Positions 31,066 to 41,733 are shown, counted from the first letter of the stretch. The stretch is DNA of 64,000 nt from Massariosphaeria phaeospora (GCA_011032825.1 JAADJZ010000023.1:1-64000); one strand, 5' to 3'. Numbers and translations: made by a program. The notes: generated by a model not told the origin, from the letters alone.

Positions 31066-31733
31066 GACAATAGAGTTTGTCGTGTTTTGGTGTTTCGCGT
31101 GCATCACGCGCACGGACACGTTACACGCGCTCTGCGTCGGCTAGCTCGCGCCGCTATCCAACTCCCGTGGCGAAGCTGGATCGTGACCCGAACCGCGATT
31201 CTAACGGCGAACACGGGTGCGAATATTAACACGATTTACACATGGGTGGTCTGGATGCGCGAGGAGGTTAGACAGAGTGACTTTGGACGCGCTGGAACGG
31301 CGGGCATACGGGTATTGGGATTCAGTGGCGCGACGGCGCCTGCGATGGACATACACAAGTCAACTTCTTCCAATGCAAACGGTATTTCTTGATCGAACCG
31401 AACGTTCCTCCTGCAGTATCTACAAGGTCTCTTTCCTACTACGCGCATCGATTGGATATCGGTACAGAAGTCAGGTTTACCTGGCGGAGTTTCCTCAGCT
31501 GACTCCTTTCGCACGTCGGGGGAGCACAAAGAGTAAGGATGCACGGTCGTTTGAGAAGCTTCAATTTGGACATGTTACGGGTTAGAGACAGAGGAAGACA
31601 CGTCGAACTATGTAGCCGAAGAGTCAACGATTACCTGGGACTCCTGTCGCAGATGAAAGCGGCACCCATCGCCTTTGCGCCCGTCATCGCCTTTGCGCCC
31701 GTCTTCGCCTATCCATGAAAGCGAGTCGCAACC
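31066..31733. other. Intergenic region after the transposon nest
   Basis: Short overlapping frames on both strands at 31051-31627 have no domain. A duplicated block occurs at about 31667-31705 (CATCGCCTTTGCGCCCGT twice), just past the AA9 stop codon. No gene is supported. Confidence 0.45.
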
Positions 31734-32815
31734 TTATCCGGTCCAGACCACGGGTCCAGCTCCCTTCCAATTCTTCAGCCCGTCCATGGGCTTCTTGGGA
31801 TAAAACAACGCCCTTGGCAGCCAGATTCCTAATATACTATGATTAGCGATACATCACATCGTTAGTATTCAAGGTCTGGAACTCACCAGGGTCACTAAGG
31901 TCATAACCACCAGGAAACTTGATCATCGGCCCCGGTGTTCCTCCACCGGCTCCAGACACCTCCACCTGCGCACAGTTGATGAACTGCTGCGTTGAGTTAT
32001 AGTACGGGCTAATGTTGAAGTGCTCGACGCGAACGAGGTACTTTCCGGGGGGCGTGGTCTTTGGGATCGTGAAGTTCATCTGCGGCTTATCAGTCGTGTT
32101 GCAAGACCTATGCCGACACTACATTATTCGGTGGCTCACCTCGTTCTTCCCTGGAGAATCCCAATACATGCCATCAGACGCCCCGCTCACGCCGATTTTG
32201 AACCAGTCGCCATCGCCCTCGTAGCTTTCCAGGTCGCCGGGAGCTTTGGACATGTAAGCTGCTCCGGGCCCAACATGGCCAATGACATCGTTCTTGAAGT
32301 TGTACTGGGCAATGTTAGCAGAAGCTCAGGCATGCCAGTATAATGCAACAGATTACGACGTACCGCGCGAGGTGCAATGATACCGTCGTTGTATGTGGCC
32401 GGGATGGCTCTGAAGCCGATTTCGCTTCCAGCTTCGATCTTTGCAGTGCCAGTCAAGTGGCCCGTCTTTGTGCCATTGAAGCCGCAGACTTGACCCTCGG
32501 CAGTCCAGTCATAGATTGGGAAGAACTGGCCAGTGTAGGAGCCGAATCCGACTGGACTATCGACTATTAGCGGGACACTCGAAGAGGATGAAGAACCTAA
32601 AACTGGGTCATCTCACCGAGTGAACTCCCACCACTCCGACGCAACCCCGTTGATAATGGCTATAGGGAAGCCATCTTGTCGTACTGTCAGCATCCTCAGC
32701 ACGCTGAAGTCGAGAGACGAGACCTACAATGCCCGTCCGCGGGCTTCGCGGCCTGCAGTAGCAAGACACTGAGCACCGAGGCTTTCGAGGCGAGTTTCTG
32801 GAAAGAGGACTTCAT
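31734..32815 (-). CDS. AA9-family lytic polysaccharide monooxygenase-like protein, secreted
   Basis: Six exons (32815-32728, 32683-32617, 32556-32364, 32304-32140, 32079-31887, 31828-31734) give 266 aa; introns are 44-60 bp and all phases fit. The signal peptide ends ...KPADG, leaving His29 as the new N-terminus, half of the copper histidine brace. The second brace His is in VIGHVGPGAAYMS. Other AA9 marks are INGVASEWWEFTR, CGFNG, SKAPGDLESYEGDGDWFKIGVSG, PPGKYLVRVEH, INCAQVEVSG and DPGIWLP. AA9 enzymes oxidatively cleave cellulose and related glucans outside the cell. Odd points: the usual axial Tyr three residues before that Cys is Phe (QQFINC), and the usual outer-sphere His of RxEHxALH is replaced (EHFNIS). 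There is no CBM1. Confidence 0.88.
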
Positions 32816-33608
32816 CGTTACTTGATTATCGCTGGTGAGAGTGGCCAGCACGATACAGCCCGAAACTTATATCTTCTATACCTACTCCGCCTTGTCGAAT
32901 TTGAAGCCGACAAACTTGACTCTCGTGCGAGTTAGGTAAATGCATAGTAGGTGATCAAATATCCAGGATGTTGCCACTATCATCCATATTAGGGTAGCAT
33001 GAACCGTGATAAAGCTCGGTTGTTGCTGCCGGTGCATTACAGGCAACTTGGGCGCTTACACAACCGCTTTAGGTCAGTCGTGATCCTAGGCCCGGGCATA
33101 TTGTCCGCTTCTTAACCGGGCACGGAGCCCTTCCTATTCGATGCGATGGTCTATCGTATTTTCAGATTCAGCTTAGGCCCTGCAGGTAATGCAATGCCGC
33201 TGGAAGCGCTGTCGGAGTAAAGAGCGTGCATAGCCGTGCTAGGAACACGGCAAAATCTAGCCGATGCACAGATCCACCACGACGGCAGACAGGGACTACG
33301 CGCCACCAGTCACGAAGACTCCAATTCAGCGGGGAAGGGTCATGGGTCTCCCCGCAAGTCATATATTAGACGCCAGATGTACTCCGATTGGTCAGCTCGG
33401 GGTGTCTAATCTGGAGACACTCGGAAGAATGCAACGCAGTTGAAGCAGTCAGGTAAGTGAATCTCGAGATCAACCCAAATTCCTTTGACATTTTTTAGAC
33501 TGTATGTCCCTGATTTCTCGAACGTCGTTTGCTAGCTAACACATGCCCATACACCAAATTTTGCAAACAACCGCACTCTCCTCACTTGAAGTCCATGCAA
33601 GAGCTCAA
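32816..33608. other. Intergenic region between AA9 and the WD40 gene
   Basis: About 790 bp upstream of the AA9 start and downstream of the WD40 gene, likely holding the AA9 promoter. No clear TATA box or gene is seen. Confidence 0.4.
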
Positions 33609-34883
33609 TTACGCCGGATACTTCCAGAACTTGAATGTGCTGTCACTCTCTCGACCACCGATCCAACCCCTATTCAACGGAGTAAATGTGCTCCCCTCAG
33701 CAACCCCAGCATCAAAATGATCCATCTCACCTGGTCCCCAGCGATACTTGAGGTTCGTTTCGAAATCATACATCTCCAGCCCACCGTAGGCGCGAAACGC
33801 CAGTCTCTTGCTTCCGGCGATCCAGGTGATGTCTGTGACCTCGAACCCAGTTTTGTCCTCGGCTGCCCACCGCTGGACAAGCTGCCTATCGCTCGTCCTG
33901 TAAACCTCGACAAGACCATACGATGCAAACGCCACGTAGTCACCCTGAGGGCTGAATTCTCCGGAACGAACCCAGTTGTCTGCTTTGATGAGCCAAGGCT
34001 CTGGCGGTGGAGCACCGGTTGTCAGATTGAGATCGTCCATGTTATAGATGTAGACACCCCTTCCATCTCCATTGCCGGCAGTGTATAGGAAGTATTGGCC
34101 GTCGGGCGAGAATCTCGTCAGCCAGTTCTGGGCGTTGGTCGAGGGGAACGAGTACAGCTCCTTTCCGGTAACCTCGTCCCAGAGCTTCATGATGCCGTCC
34201 CACGCCGCCGTCGCGATGTACCGTCCGTAGGGCGCCCACGCAGCACTAATAATCGCATCACGGTGTCCCGAAAGCGTCAAAGTGGTGTTTGGATTGTTCA
34301 GGTCGTGTACGTACGCAACGTTCTTTCCCTCGTTGTTCGTCAGCACGAAGCGGCTCTTCCTGTGCAGCAACTCTTTGTCGACGTTGGTGAAAGAACCTGG
34401 CAGTACAGTCTGCGGCCCGGCAATGGTTCCGTTGGCCGACAGTCGGAATGTCACCGTCGCTTCCGTGGCAGGGTTGATGGTGTAGTCCACTCCGGATATT
34501 ATCACGTCGTAGCCGTTTCCGACGTAGATGCTGGTCATTCTTCCTTCACCGCGAGAAAGGTAATTCAGGGCGAATGTGGAAACGCTCTTGCGGGTATCGA
34601 GACTGACGACTTGAGCGTAGCTCTCGTTCGCCATGATCAGGAACTTGGCGTCGTTAGTCACGTGGCCGGTGAAACGTCCTGCGTATTGCAATTGAAGTGG
34701 CCACTCGAACATGATCTCGTCGGCACTGCTGCGCCATTCGACCGGATGGCCTGGGGCCCATTTGGCTGAGGCGTTGTTCTTCTTGAAGTCGGACGTGAGG
34801 TCAACGGTCACGATGGCGGCCTGTGCGACCGAGTACACATGGAAGAGTCCCAGTAGGACTGCGAGGGAAGAGAGAACGACCAT
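33609..34883 (-). CDS. Secreted WD40-repeat (beta-propeller) protein
   Basis: A single exon encodes 424 aa. The N-terminus MVVLSSLAVLLGLFHVYSVAQA is a clear signal peptide with no later membrane segment, so the protein should enter the secretory pathway. Propeller blades are visible, the best being GHRDAIISAAWAPYGRYIATAAWDGIMKLWD around residue 215, followed by WLTRFSPDGQYFLYTAGNGDGRGVYIYN and RSGEFSPQGDYVAFASYGLVEVYR. Several N-x-S/T sites (NNAS, NES, NTT, NLT) suit glycosylation. WD40 proteins are usually cytoplasmic scaffolds, so a secreted propeller is less common. Partner and function are unknown. It lies head-to-tail upstream of the AA9 gene on the same strand, but co-regulation is not shown. 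Confidence 0.85.
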   Translation of the reverse strand: MVVLSSLAVLLGLFHVYSVAQAAIVTVDLTSDFKKNNASAKWAPGHPVEWRSSADEIMFEWPLQLQYAGRFTGHVTNDAKFLIMANESYAQVVSLDTRKSVSTFALNYLSRGEGRMTSIYVGNGYDVIISGVDYTINPATEATVTFRLSANGTIAGPQTVLPGSFTNVDKELLHRKSRFVLTNNEGKNVAYVHDLNNPNTTLTLSGHRDAIISAAWAPYGRYIATAAWDGIMKLWDEVTGKELYSFPSTNAQNWLTRFSPDGQYFLYTAGNGDGRGVYIYNMDDLNLTTGAPPPEPWLIKADNWVRSGEFSPQGDYVAFASYGLVEVYRTSDRQLVQRWAAEDKTGFEVTDITWIAGSKRLAFRAYGGLEMYDFETNLKYRWGPGEMDHFDAGVAEGSTFTPLNRGWIGGRESDSTFKFWKYPA

Positions 34884-36675
34884 ATTGAAGACAGGATGTT
34901 ACACAATGATGGGCTGGTGCTCTTGCAGACCGGTCTCTGGAATTCTCACATATTTAAGTTGTTGTAGGATAGTGTCCCGTACGAAAGATAATAACTGGCC
35001 TTTCGATTGTTGCAGCTTTAGGCAATACTATAGCAGCAAGGGTGCCGAGCGAAATTCAGAGAGATATTTCGGCCCGAGGGCCTACTTCATATCGGGAATA
35101 CAGGCGCGTATGCACGTCTATGCAGGTCCAGATCGAAACGCGGGGAACTATACTACCGAAAGCTCCTCTTGCATGTTTATGCAGTCTGGTATATGGCGAT
35201 GGTAAGGCAGACTTGGCGGTTAAACGTTTATGCCGAGCAAGTCGCTCCGATTGGATGTGTCTCACATCTGTATGGCTAAACCGCAGGGAAATAAAACTGT
35301 CCGAAGAAACTCCCCGATGGGTATTTATGGGCACGTAGTAGCGAAGGATCCTTTCAATATCTATTGAAACGGTGGGGAAAGTAAAAGGTAACACTTGCTG
35401 GGTATCTATGACAGCTTCACGGGCGAGTCCAATTCATTAAGCGGGAGAAGCCTCGTGCCACTGTATGGGTGGATCTCAATGAAAATGGGTAGTGCAAAAG
35501 ACTGGGGATAGCCTAGTTGACGAACGATTCATCGACTTTAATTGCTTCATCTTGTCCCTAAGAAGGGCAGGTGCCACGTAGTGAGAATAACGAGGGCTTG
35601 AACTGATTCCACGTACATTCGCAGTACTCCCCCGCAACTGTTTATCCAGATCATCTTGCCTCGCGGTCAGCGCCGCGATGATGGTCTGACGCAAGTGGTG
35701 GCCAACGGACATTGGAAGTCTCGACGGAGCTGCGACAGAAGGGCGTAGACAGGAAATCGTACCAGGTGGTACGTCACAAGCGCGATTCCGAGTGAGATGG
35801 ATACGCTGATTGACTGTGATATGGCAACAAGGAAGATCCGGACTAAGAGCCTTAACCAAAACATAGTCGCGGTCCCGCCAAGTCCTAACGAGGGCGAAAC
35901 TGGCGTTCCGGTTTGGCTTGAGTGCCCGAGAACTACTTACCAACAGATATCTGGTCCGCTCCGGGTTTCTCTCACTCGGGCGCAGAGAGTTAAACAGCCA
36001 AGTGAAGCTCTTCTCTCTCATTGTACCGTAGAAATACACATGTGAAAGCGGTTCTGCGGTATGTGTTCCTCGTCGACGGAGCTGTACGAATCTGACCAGG
36101 CATAAAAACAACGGGGCAGGCGGGTACGATAGCCCGGGGGAGAGACGGTATCCGTGATCAGTTAAAAGGACAAGAGATACCGCAACTTTGGTCCTATTCT
36201 GCTGCCCCGCCACGGACTCCTGGAAGCTACCCTGCCCTCCCGGTATCAAAGGCTTATGCAAGGCCCAAGGTGTCGGCACTGGTCTCAGGCATCATCATGG
36301 CTCGTCGGCCTGCGGGCTTTCACGGTGGAATCTCCCATCGTATCGTCTAGGCGGAGTGGACAGCCGTTGTCCCGAGGGGTGCGAGAGGGAGCGAGAGATG
36401 GTAAAAGAGGCGAACGATGTCGAATCGTTGTTTGCCACCTTTGCAACCTAGTCTAGAGATGAGATGATGGCATTGACTAGTCGATGTGCGGTCCTACTTT
36501 GGTCGAACTCGGGAAATGGATGGTGGCGGGTGGCTGGCGGGGACACGAGTTCTGATGGAAAACTAGGCTAGGCTAGGACTAGGGTGCCCCGCACGACGCT
36601 AATGCTAATGCAGCTAGCTCATGCTTCTGTTCTGTTTGGCAACAACACCAGCGACACCACTCTTTCCTGTCTACT
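34884..36675. other. Divergent promoter region, no gene supported
   Basis: 1.8 kb separates the minus-strand WD40 gene from the plus-strand F-box/ankyrin gene. A 267-aa minus-strand frame (35476-36279) has no domain. A different minus-strand frame inside it (35864-35667) encodes one hydrophobic stretch but lacks exon partners. Confidence 0.4.
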
Positions 36676-38157
36676 ATGGCATCTACGAAAACGAGTCTGC
36701 TTGACCTTCCCGTGGAGCTCTTCCATGCCGTCCTAGTGGAATGCATCCGAGTGCGCATCCCGAAGCGGGCCTTGCGGCTGCGGTTGGTAAACCGTGAGTG
36801 TGGGGTGACGCAGAGAAAATCGCTGTGAATAACCCCAAGTCCAGGGCTCTTCGCATCTGAAGTCATTCGCGTCATCCACGAGTATCACATTCTTGAAGAC
36901 AACATACTCCGGGTGCGCCAACTAGGCAGCGTGGGCGCTGAATACTTGTCGCGCCGCCTTCTTCGAACTAAACTTCCGATAGCACCACAATGGGCCAACA
37001 TCCGCTGCATTGCGACCCGATTGGCGCAAGAAGACGACGAAGCTGTTCGAGAGGAGCGCTATGCGGCGTACGTCCAACTTCTATGCGGCGAGCTCGCACG
37101 TCGCTGCGACTTCTCCATGTCGTCGATCTGCATGCGAGCCGAGCTTGCGGACCGTTATGACGAACGAAACTGTGGCAAATACTTCCGCGAACACGATCTC
37201 CTGACCGCGGCTGCGTACACCAACAAGATTGCCGTCATCGAAGAAGTGATCAACGATCCCGACTACCCTGGTATTCGGGTCGGCTACGAAGGCAGCTTTG
37301 GAAACCCATTCGATATGGCTGCCTCGCGCGGCCACCACGCAGTACTCGATCTTCTCTATCGTACTCAGGGTGAATTCGCCGGCGATAACAACCTTTTGGC
37401 TGCAGTCGTATTCCGTCGACTATCGCTCGACATAGAAATAGCGAAGAGGTTTTTGCCCACGCGGTGGACGAAGAAGTATCTGGAAGGCAACGAAGGTTTG
37501 AATATGCTCAATCTAGAGAGGGCGCTACGCACCCCGAGTGTGGAGATCTTCCAAATGGTCATGCAAGTCAAGGAATCAACCGCATATCCCACTTTCACCG
37601 AGCAAGGGTTGAACAATCTACTGGGGTTCGCAGCGAGACATGGATGGCTCGAGATGGTACAATACTTGCTCAGTATTGGCGCGCCGGTCGACGTTCTGTC
37701 GCTGAGGGGAGTTTTCTTGAAGGGGCACATGGATATTGCACAGCTCCTGTTAGACCATGGAGCCGAATTTACCGCGAAAGAGATGGGCTACGCAGCGGAA
37801 AAGGGCAGGTGGGAGATGGTCAGGTGGCTGGCTGCACAAGGGGTCGACCTCAACGTCGCAGATCCATCACCACTTATCTCTGCTCTACTGTTTGAGCGGG
37901 CCGACGTTGCGAGAGAGCTTGTGGCATTGGGGGCCACGGCAGATGCCGAGTTTGGGCGAATGGCAAAGATCAAGGCGGAAAATGATGGATTGGACAGCAT
38001 GGTGGTTTTAGCTGAGGAACTCAGCTTAGAATTCCAGGAGGGCATTGTAGAGTTTTTCAGGGCAGCGCTCTCTCTGGACGGAACGAAGTCAGCAGAAGCA
38101 GCTCTCTCTCTGGATGAGACGAAGTCAGCAGAATCGCCCCCGAGCGCTCTGGCATAA
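36676..38157 (+). CDS. F-box-like ankyrin-repeat protein
   Basis: Exons 36676-36793 and 36845-38157 give 476 aa; the 51-bp intron (GTGAGT...CCAG) keeps phase. The N-terminus LLDLPVELFHAVLVECIR followed by RLRLVNRLFASEVIRVI fits an F-box-like helix pair, the SKP1-binding module of SCF ubiquitin ligases. From residue 95 onwards are degenerate ankyrin repeats: NPFDMAASRGHHAVLDLLYR, NLLGFAARHGWLEMVQYLLSIGAPVD, GHMDIAQLLLDHGAEF and MGYAAEKGRWEMVRWLAAQGVDLNVAD. The C-terminus has two copies of a 12-residue unit, AALSLDGTKSAE and AALSLDETKSAE, from a 36-bp tandem duplication. The likely role is recruiting a substrate for ubiquitination, by inference from architecture. Confidence 0.8.
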
Positions 38158-38196
38158 GTAATCTCATAGCTGCCAAGGCAACATTCTCAACGATAT

Positions 38197-38236
38197 CATG
38201 GTTCTCATGGTTCTCATGGTTCTCATGGTTCTCATT
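38197..38236. repeat. Short tandem repeat, 9-bp unit
   Basis: Four uninterrupted copies of CATGGTTCT, followed by a partial copy, in the 3' flank of the F-box/ankyrin gene. Confidence 0.9.
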
Positions 38237-38574
38237 CTGCGAAGGATCCAAATCGTCCGCGGAGGAGTTGTCGTATGTCGTGCCTTGTAAGATGGAGGCC
38301 CGAGGTTGGTGTTCGGTTGAAGGATGAGCGTTGAGGGGTCGACCAATGAGCGGCCGTGTATTGGTGCTGACTGCAAGCGGCCGATGACGTCACCCGTCAT
38401 TTGTTTATCTGAATAGGTGCAAGCCCCAAAGACGCCCCGGGCGGGGTCGGCGACGACGACGACGACTCGACACACGTCTGCGCCTTCCTCTGCAACTTCT
38501 TCTGCCACTTCCCCTTCTGCTCCCACTCCCTCTTGCCCTTTACCCTTTGTCAACGCATCTTCACACACTCCGCC

Positions 38575-39072
38575 ATGGCCTCGGTAACCGCCTGCCCCGT
38601 CGTCGGCACCACCAACGACGTGCTCCCCCCGAACCACCCCGCAGTGGACCTCGAGAAGGTGGAGTCCCCTCGTACCTACGAATCGTCTGCCCGGAAATGC
38701 TAACCCGCTCGCCAGGACGGCCAAACCTGCCCCGTCGTCGGCGCAACGACGGACCACCACCACAACCTGCTCAAGCACCCCAACGTTCCCATCGACCAAT
38801 CCTCGACGGGCGCCACGGCATGCCCCGCGCTCAAGTCGGTCGTGCAGCAGCCCAAGAGCCAGCAGATGGACGACGAGGTCTGCCCGGTCATTGGCCCCGC
38901 CACCACGGTGCTGCCGCCCGACCATCCGAGCACCGCCGACGCGGCCGACGGCGCCGTGTGCCCGATCACGAAGGCGACGATTGGACATCACAAGAACAAG
39001 TTGCACGGGCATCCGAGTGTGCAGGGGGCTGAGGCCGGCGCTGTGTGCCCGGTTGCGGGGGTGAAGATCTAG
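38575..39072 (+). CDS. Small protein of repeated CP...HP units, unknown function
   Basis: Exons 38575-38658 and 38716-39072 give 146 aa. The 57-bp intron (GTGGAG, branch CTAAC, CCAG) removes an in-frame stop and keeps phase. The protein has six Cys-Pro dipeptides (CPVVG, CPVVG, CPALK, CPVIG, CPITK, CPVAG). Four are followed 14-17 residues later by His-Pro, giving units such as CPVVGTTNDVLPPNHP and CPVIGPATTVLPPDHP. Extra His cluster in units two and four (DHHHN, GHHKNKLHGHP). These are its only cysteines. There is no signal peptide or membrane segment. Cys-Pro is the core of heme-regulatory motifs, and regular Cys/His spacing suggests heme or metal binding, but this is inference. I do not recognise a characterised family. 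Confidence 0.8.
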
Positions 39073-39227
39073 ATGGGGATGAGGTGGCATACGTTTTGGA
39101 TTACACGGCGTTCTGAACACACAAGGAGGGCAGCTTTTGAAGACATCGGCTAACTGCGAAGCGTACATAGGTGCTATTCAATTAACAGTACATACCCCAC
39201 CGCACTCCCCATCCTGTTCAGACGTCC

Positions 39228-40001
39228 TTACTCTTCCAGCACAGCGCCCCATCCCTCGTCCTCACACTTTTGCAGCAGCTCCTTCCCTGCAAACCAAGCC
39301 TGTCCCTTGGCTCTCTCGCACCACAACCGCAACACCCCGTGCTCCTCCACCCAATCCTTGCCATAGCTGTCTTCGAAGTACATGATCGCCGTCATCAACA
39401 CAAAGTCGGCCATCGTCGCACCGGCGCCTTCCCCGCTCAAGCTCTGCATCTCCTTTCGAATCACGTCCTCCTCGACCCAACGTTCCAGCTTACACAGCAG
39501 ATCATGAAACCGGCCAGTGGCGTGGATAGCCGCGGACGCTGACATTGCGTCTTCAGACTCGATGCCCGACCACGATAGCGTCGTCTTGTCGCTGTGGATC
39601 AGCGCAACGCCTTGAAACGCCGCCGCGTCCGCCAACAGCGACAAGATGTCCCGCGTCCGAGCTCGCTGCTCGACCGTCTCGCCGAACGCATTCCCGCCCC
39701 CGAGCACCTCGTCCAGGTACTCCATGATCGCCATCGACTCGTACACGAACCGCGGTTCCTGGCCTGACCTCTCGATACGCAGACACGGCACCGATGTCCC
39801 CTTTGGGCGCGCCTCGTAGCCCGGCTTGGAGACCAGTGCGGGTGTGGGGACAAATGTCACGGGGATGAGGTGGATGTTGTGCGTGGCGAGGGTGGAGAGT
39901 GTGATGCATTTGGCGCGGAGGTAGTAGATCAGGCGGCGGGGGTAGAGGCCTGTGGGCCAGAGCCAGATGGTGGTTTTCGTGCTGCATGGAGAGCCGGACA
40001 T
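39228..40001 (-). CDS. Glutathione S-transferase-like protein
   Basis: A single exon encodes 257 aa. The N-terminal thioredoxin-like half has TTIWLWPTGLYPRRLIYYLRAK, where GSTs place the first strand and helix. GTSVPCLRIE carries the cis-Pro of the glutathione site, and FVYESMAIMEYLDE is the GST 'ES' glutathione-binding motif. The all-helical C-terminal half includes AGATMADFVLMTAIMYFEDSYGKDW, the usual 'TxADF' element of helix 6. GSTs conjugate glutathione to electrophiles or act as peroxidases in the cytosol. The subclass cannot be fixed from sequence reading. It is convergent with the CP...HP gene, about 155 bp apart. Confidence 0.85.
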   Translation of the reverse strand: MSGSPCSTKTTIWLWPTGLYPRRLIYYLRAKCITLSTLATHNIHLIPVTFVPTPALVSKPGYEARPKGTSVPCLRIERSGQEPRFVYESMAIMEYLDEVLGGGNAFGETVEQRARTRDILSLLADAAAFQGVALIHSDKTTLSWSGIESEDAMSASAAIHATGRFHDLLCKLERWVEEDVIRKEMQSLSGEGAGATMADFVLMTAIMYFEDSYGKDWVEEHGVLRLWCERAKGQAWFAGKELLQKCEDEGWGAVLEE

Positions 40002-40324
40002 GGTGTAAAGTGGCAGTGGGGACTTCTTCTCGGATGTGTGGTAAGTGTTGAGTAAGAGGACGTGACGCTACTAACAGTTCATGGGCAGATTACCTTTATA
40101 TCCAGGGGTTCGAGCACCGTGCTGTCTCCGTGTTCCCGTTCACGGAGATTTACTACCTGCCGTGCTGCCGATAGATGGAGAGTTATGACTGTTCTGTGTC
40201 ACCGTTATGGAGACTTGTGGGCGCTTGGCAGCGCAGTGTATGCGATCGACACCTCGGAGACTTTTGGGGAGGTGGCGGAGGGGGATGTTTCCGATTTGAA
40301 CGCCAACGGCTACGTACGTATCTA

Positions 40325-40670
40325 GCGAAACACTACAGATAACCTATAGTTTTAATACAGATAACCTATAAACGCTAAGATCTCTTATATACGCCAGATT
40401 ATTCTATTACTAGTATCTATATACAAAGTAATATACTCTGTAAGCCTCTTCTTCTCCTTCTAAGGTGCCTTACTGCGTGCCTTGTACTCTATAAACATCT
40501 AACAAACGCTTTTAGGACCTCACAAGCGCGCAAAATTAAGCAGCAACAGTAAGGTGTAGAGTAATATTACAGGAGGAGATACTCGCAACAAGATGATCCA
40601 GCGTATGTAAGAGACCTTAGCTTTTATAGGTCATCTCTATTGGAACAGTAGGTTATCTGTATGGTTTCAC
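40325..40670. mobile_element. MITE with about 20-bp terminal inverted repeats
   Basis: Inverted ends GAAAC..TACAGATAACCTA (from 40325) and TAGGTTATCTGTATGGTTTC (to 40668-40670) bound about 346 bp of AT-rich DNA. A second copy of the ACAGATAACCTATA motif lies just inside the left end. There is no coding capacity. The target duplication is unclear. Confidence 0.65.
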
Positions 40671-40763
40671 CATATCTACACTGAAGATTCATCAATGCGG
40701 TTACTCGGGCCTTGCCTGTGCGTAGCGCACAGGCAATCTTGCATAAGATTTTTCAGAGAAACC

Positions 40764-41733
40764 TTAGAGGCCCGAGTACTTATAGTCTAATGGATCATAC
40801 GTATCGGCGAACCCGCCCGAGTCCTGGGCCACATCGACCGCAATGAAACACTTCCGCCCCTTTTCTCTAATCGGCCCCACATAATCCAAGAGACGAACTT
40901 CGACTACACGCCCTCTCCTCTTGGACTCCGCTCTCATCCACTCCGCCAAATCCTCATAGATCTTGATCGGCTTCAAAGAACTTAGAAAACGGCCCACTCG
41001 GGATCGGTCCGTCGCCGGTAAAGCCATGGAAAGTGTCCATCAGATAAAGCTCTACGCGTGTAACAGAGTTACATTGTAGGAGGAGGTCTAGGTTGTATCT
41101 TCGTAGCAATTCTTGCACGATCGCAGCGCGCAGTTCACCCATGTTCTCCACCAGACACGCAATCTCGACAAGGCATTCCGAAGGCATTGCAAACTCGACC
41201 TCTCGCAAGCCAATGCAGTCGCGCAGCAATTGCTTGTAGCGATTCAGTTCACCATATTCACACAGCCGTCCATCCTTCATTGCACAGCTCGATAATTCCA
41301 TTTCCGCGCGTTCACTGCCCCACACACAGCGCTTCGCCCGGAAATTCAAGCGCCGCACAGAAACGAACCCGGACTCTTCGGGGAACGACTCGAGAAACTG
41401 CAAGAATTCGTAATACGCTTTTCCCGGACTCCAGACTAGGTCGATCTGAAAGACTCGGGTGCGGAGGAAGTAAAATCCGGCATCGCAGAAGGTGGCGCGG
41501 TTGACGTGGAAGAGGGAATGCAACGTCCCATCTGCTTGCCGGATGTGCCTCCCCGGGTCTATAGCTGCCGGCTCCGGGTCCAGGATGTAGTCGTAAATCC
41601 ATTCGCGCAGCTCGAGCGGAAGCATGTGGAAAAGGAGCGAGGCGTCACGATGGGCAAGGACGGCGGCATCGCGGGAGGCTGACGCTATGGTAAGTTCTGG
41701 AGAGCGGGTTGAAGAGGTCATGATGCTCAGCAT
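40764..41733 (-). pseudogene. 2EXR/F-box-like protein, apparent 1-nt frame break
   Basis: The first frame (41733-40954, 259 aa) opens with FHMLPLELREWIYDYIL, the start typical of fungal 2EXR-type proteins, and continues protein-like to ...FSKFFEADQDL then TGA. The next frame, shifted by one base, carries LAEWMRAESKRRGRVVEVRLLDY and runs to 40764. Both parts look like genuine coding sequence and would join near 40960-41020. No GT-AG intron fits between them. Either a one-base indel broke the gene, an assembly error is present, or a 259-aa protein is made and the tail is relic. 2EXR proteins are expanded in filamentous fungi and of unknown function. Confidence 0.6.

Noticed and set aside
34095..34769. 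224-aa plus-strand frame opposite the WD40 gene
   Set aside because: Antisense to a convincing WD40 protein with signal peptide.
35476..36279. 267-aa minus-strand frame
   Set aside because: No domain, irregular composition, and no conserved start context; a different frame in the same place is equally open. Not supported as a gene.
38164..39168. 334-aa minus-strand frame over the CP...HP gene
   Set aside because: The plus-strand model has a clean intron, start and repeat pattern; the antisense frame is low-complexity Gly/Val/Ala.
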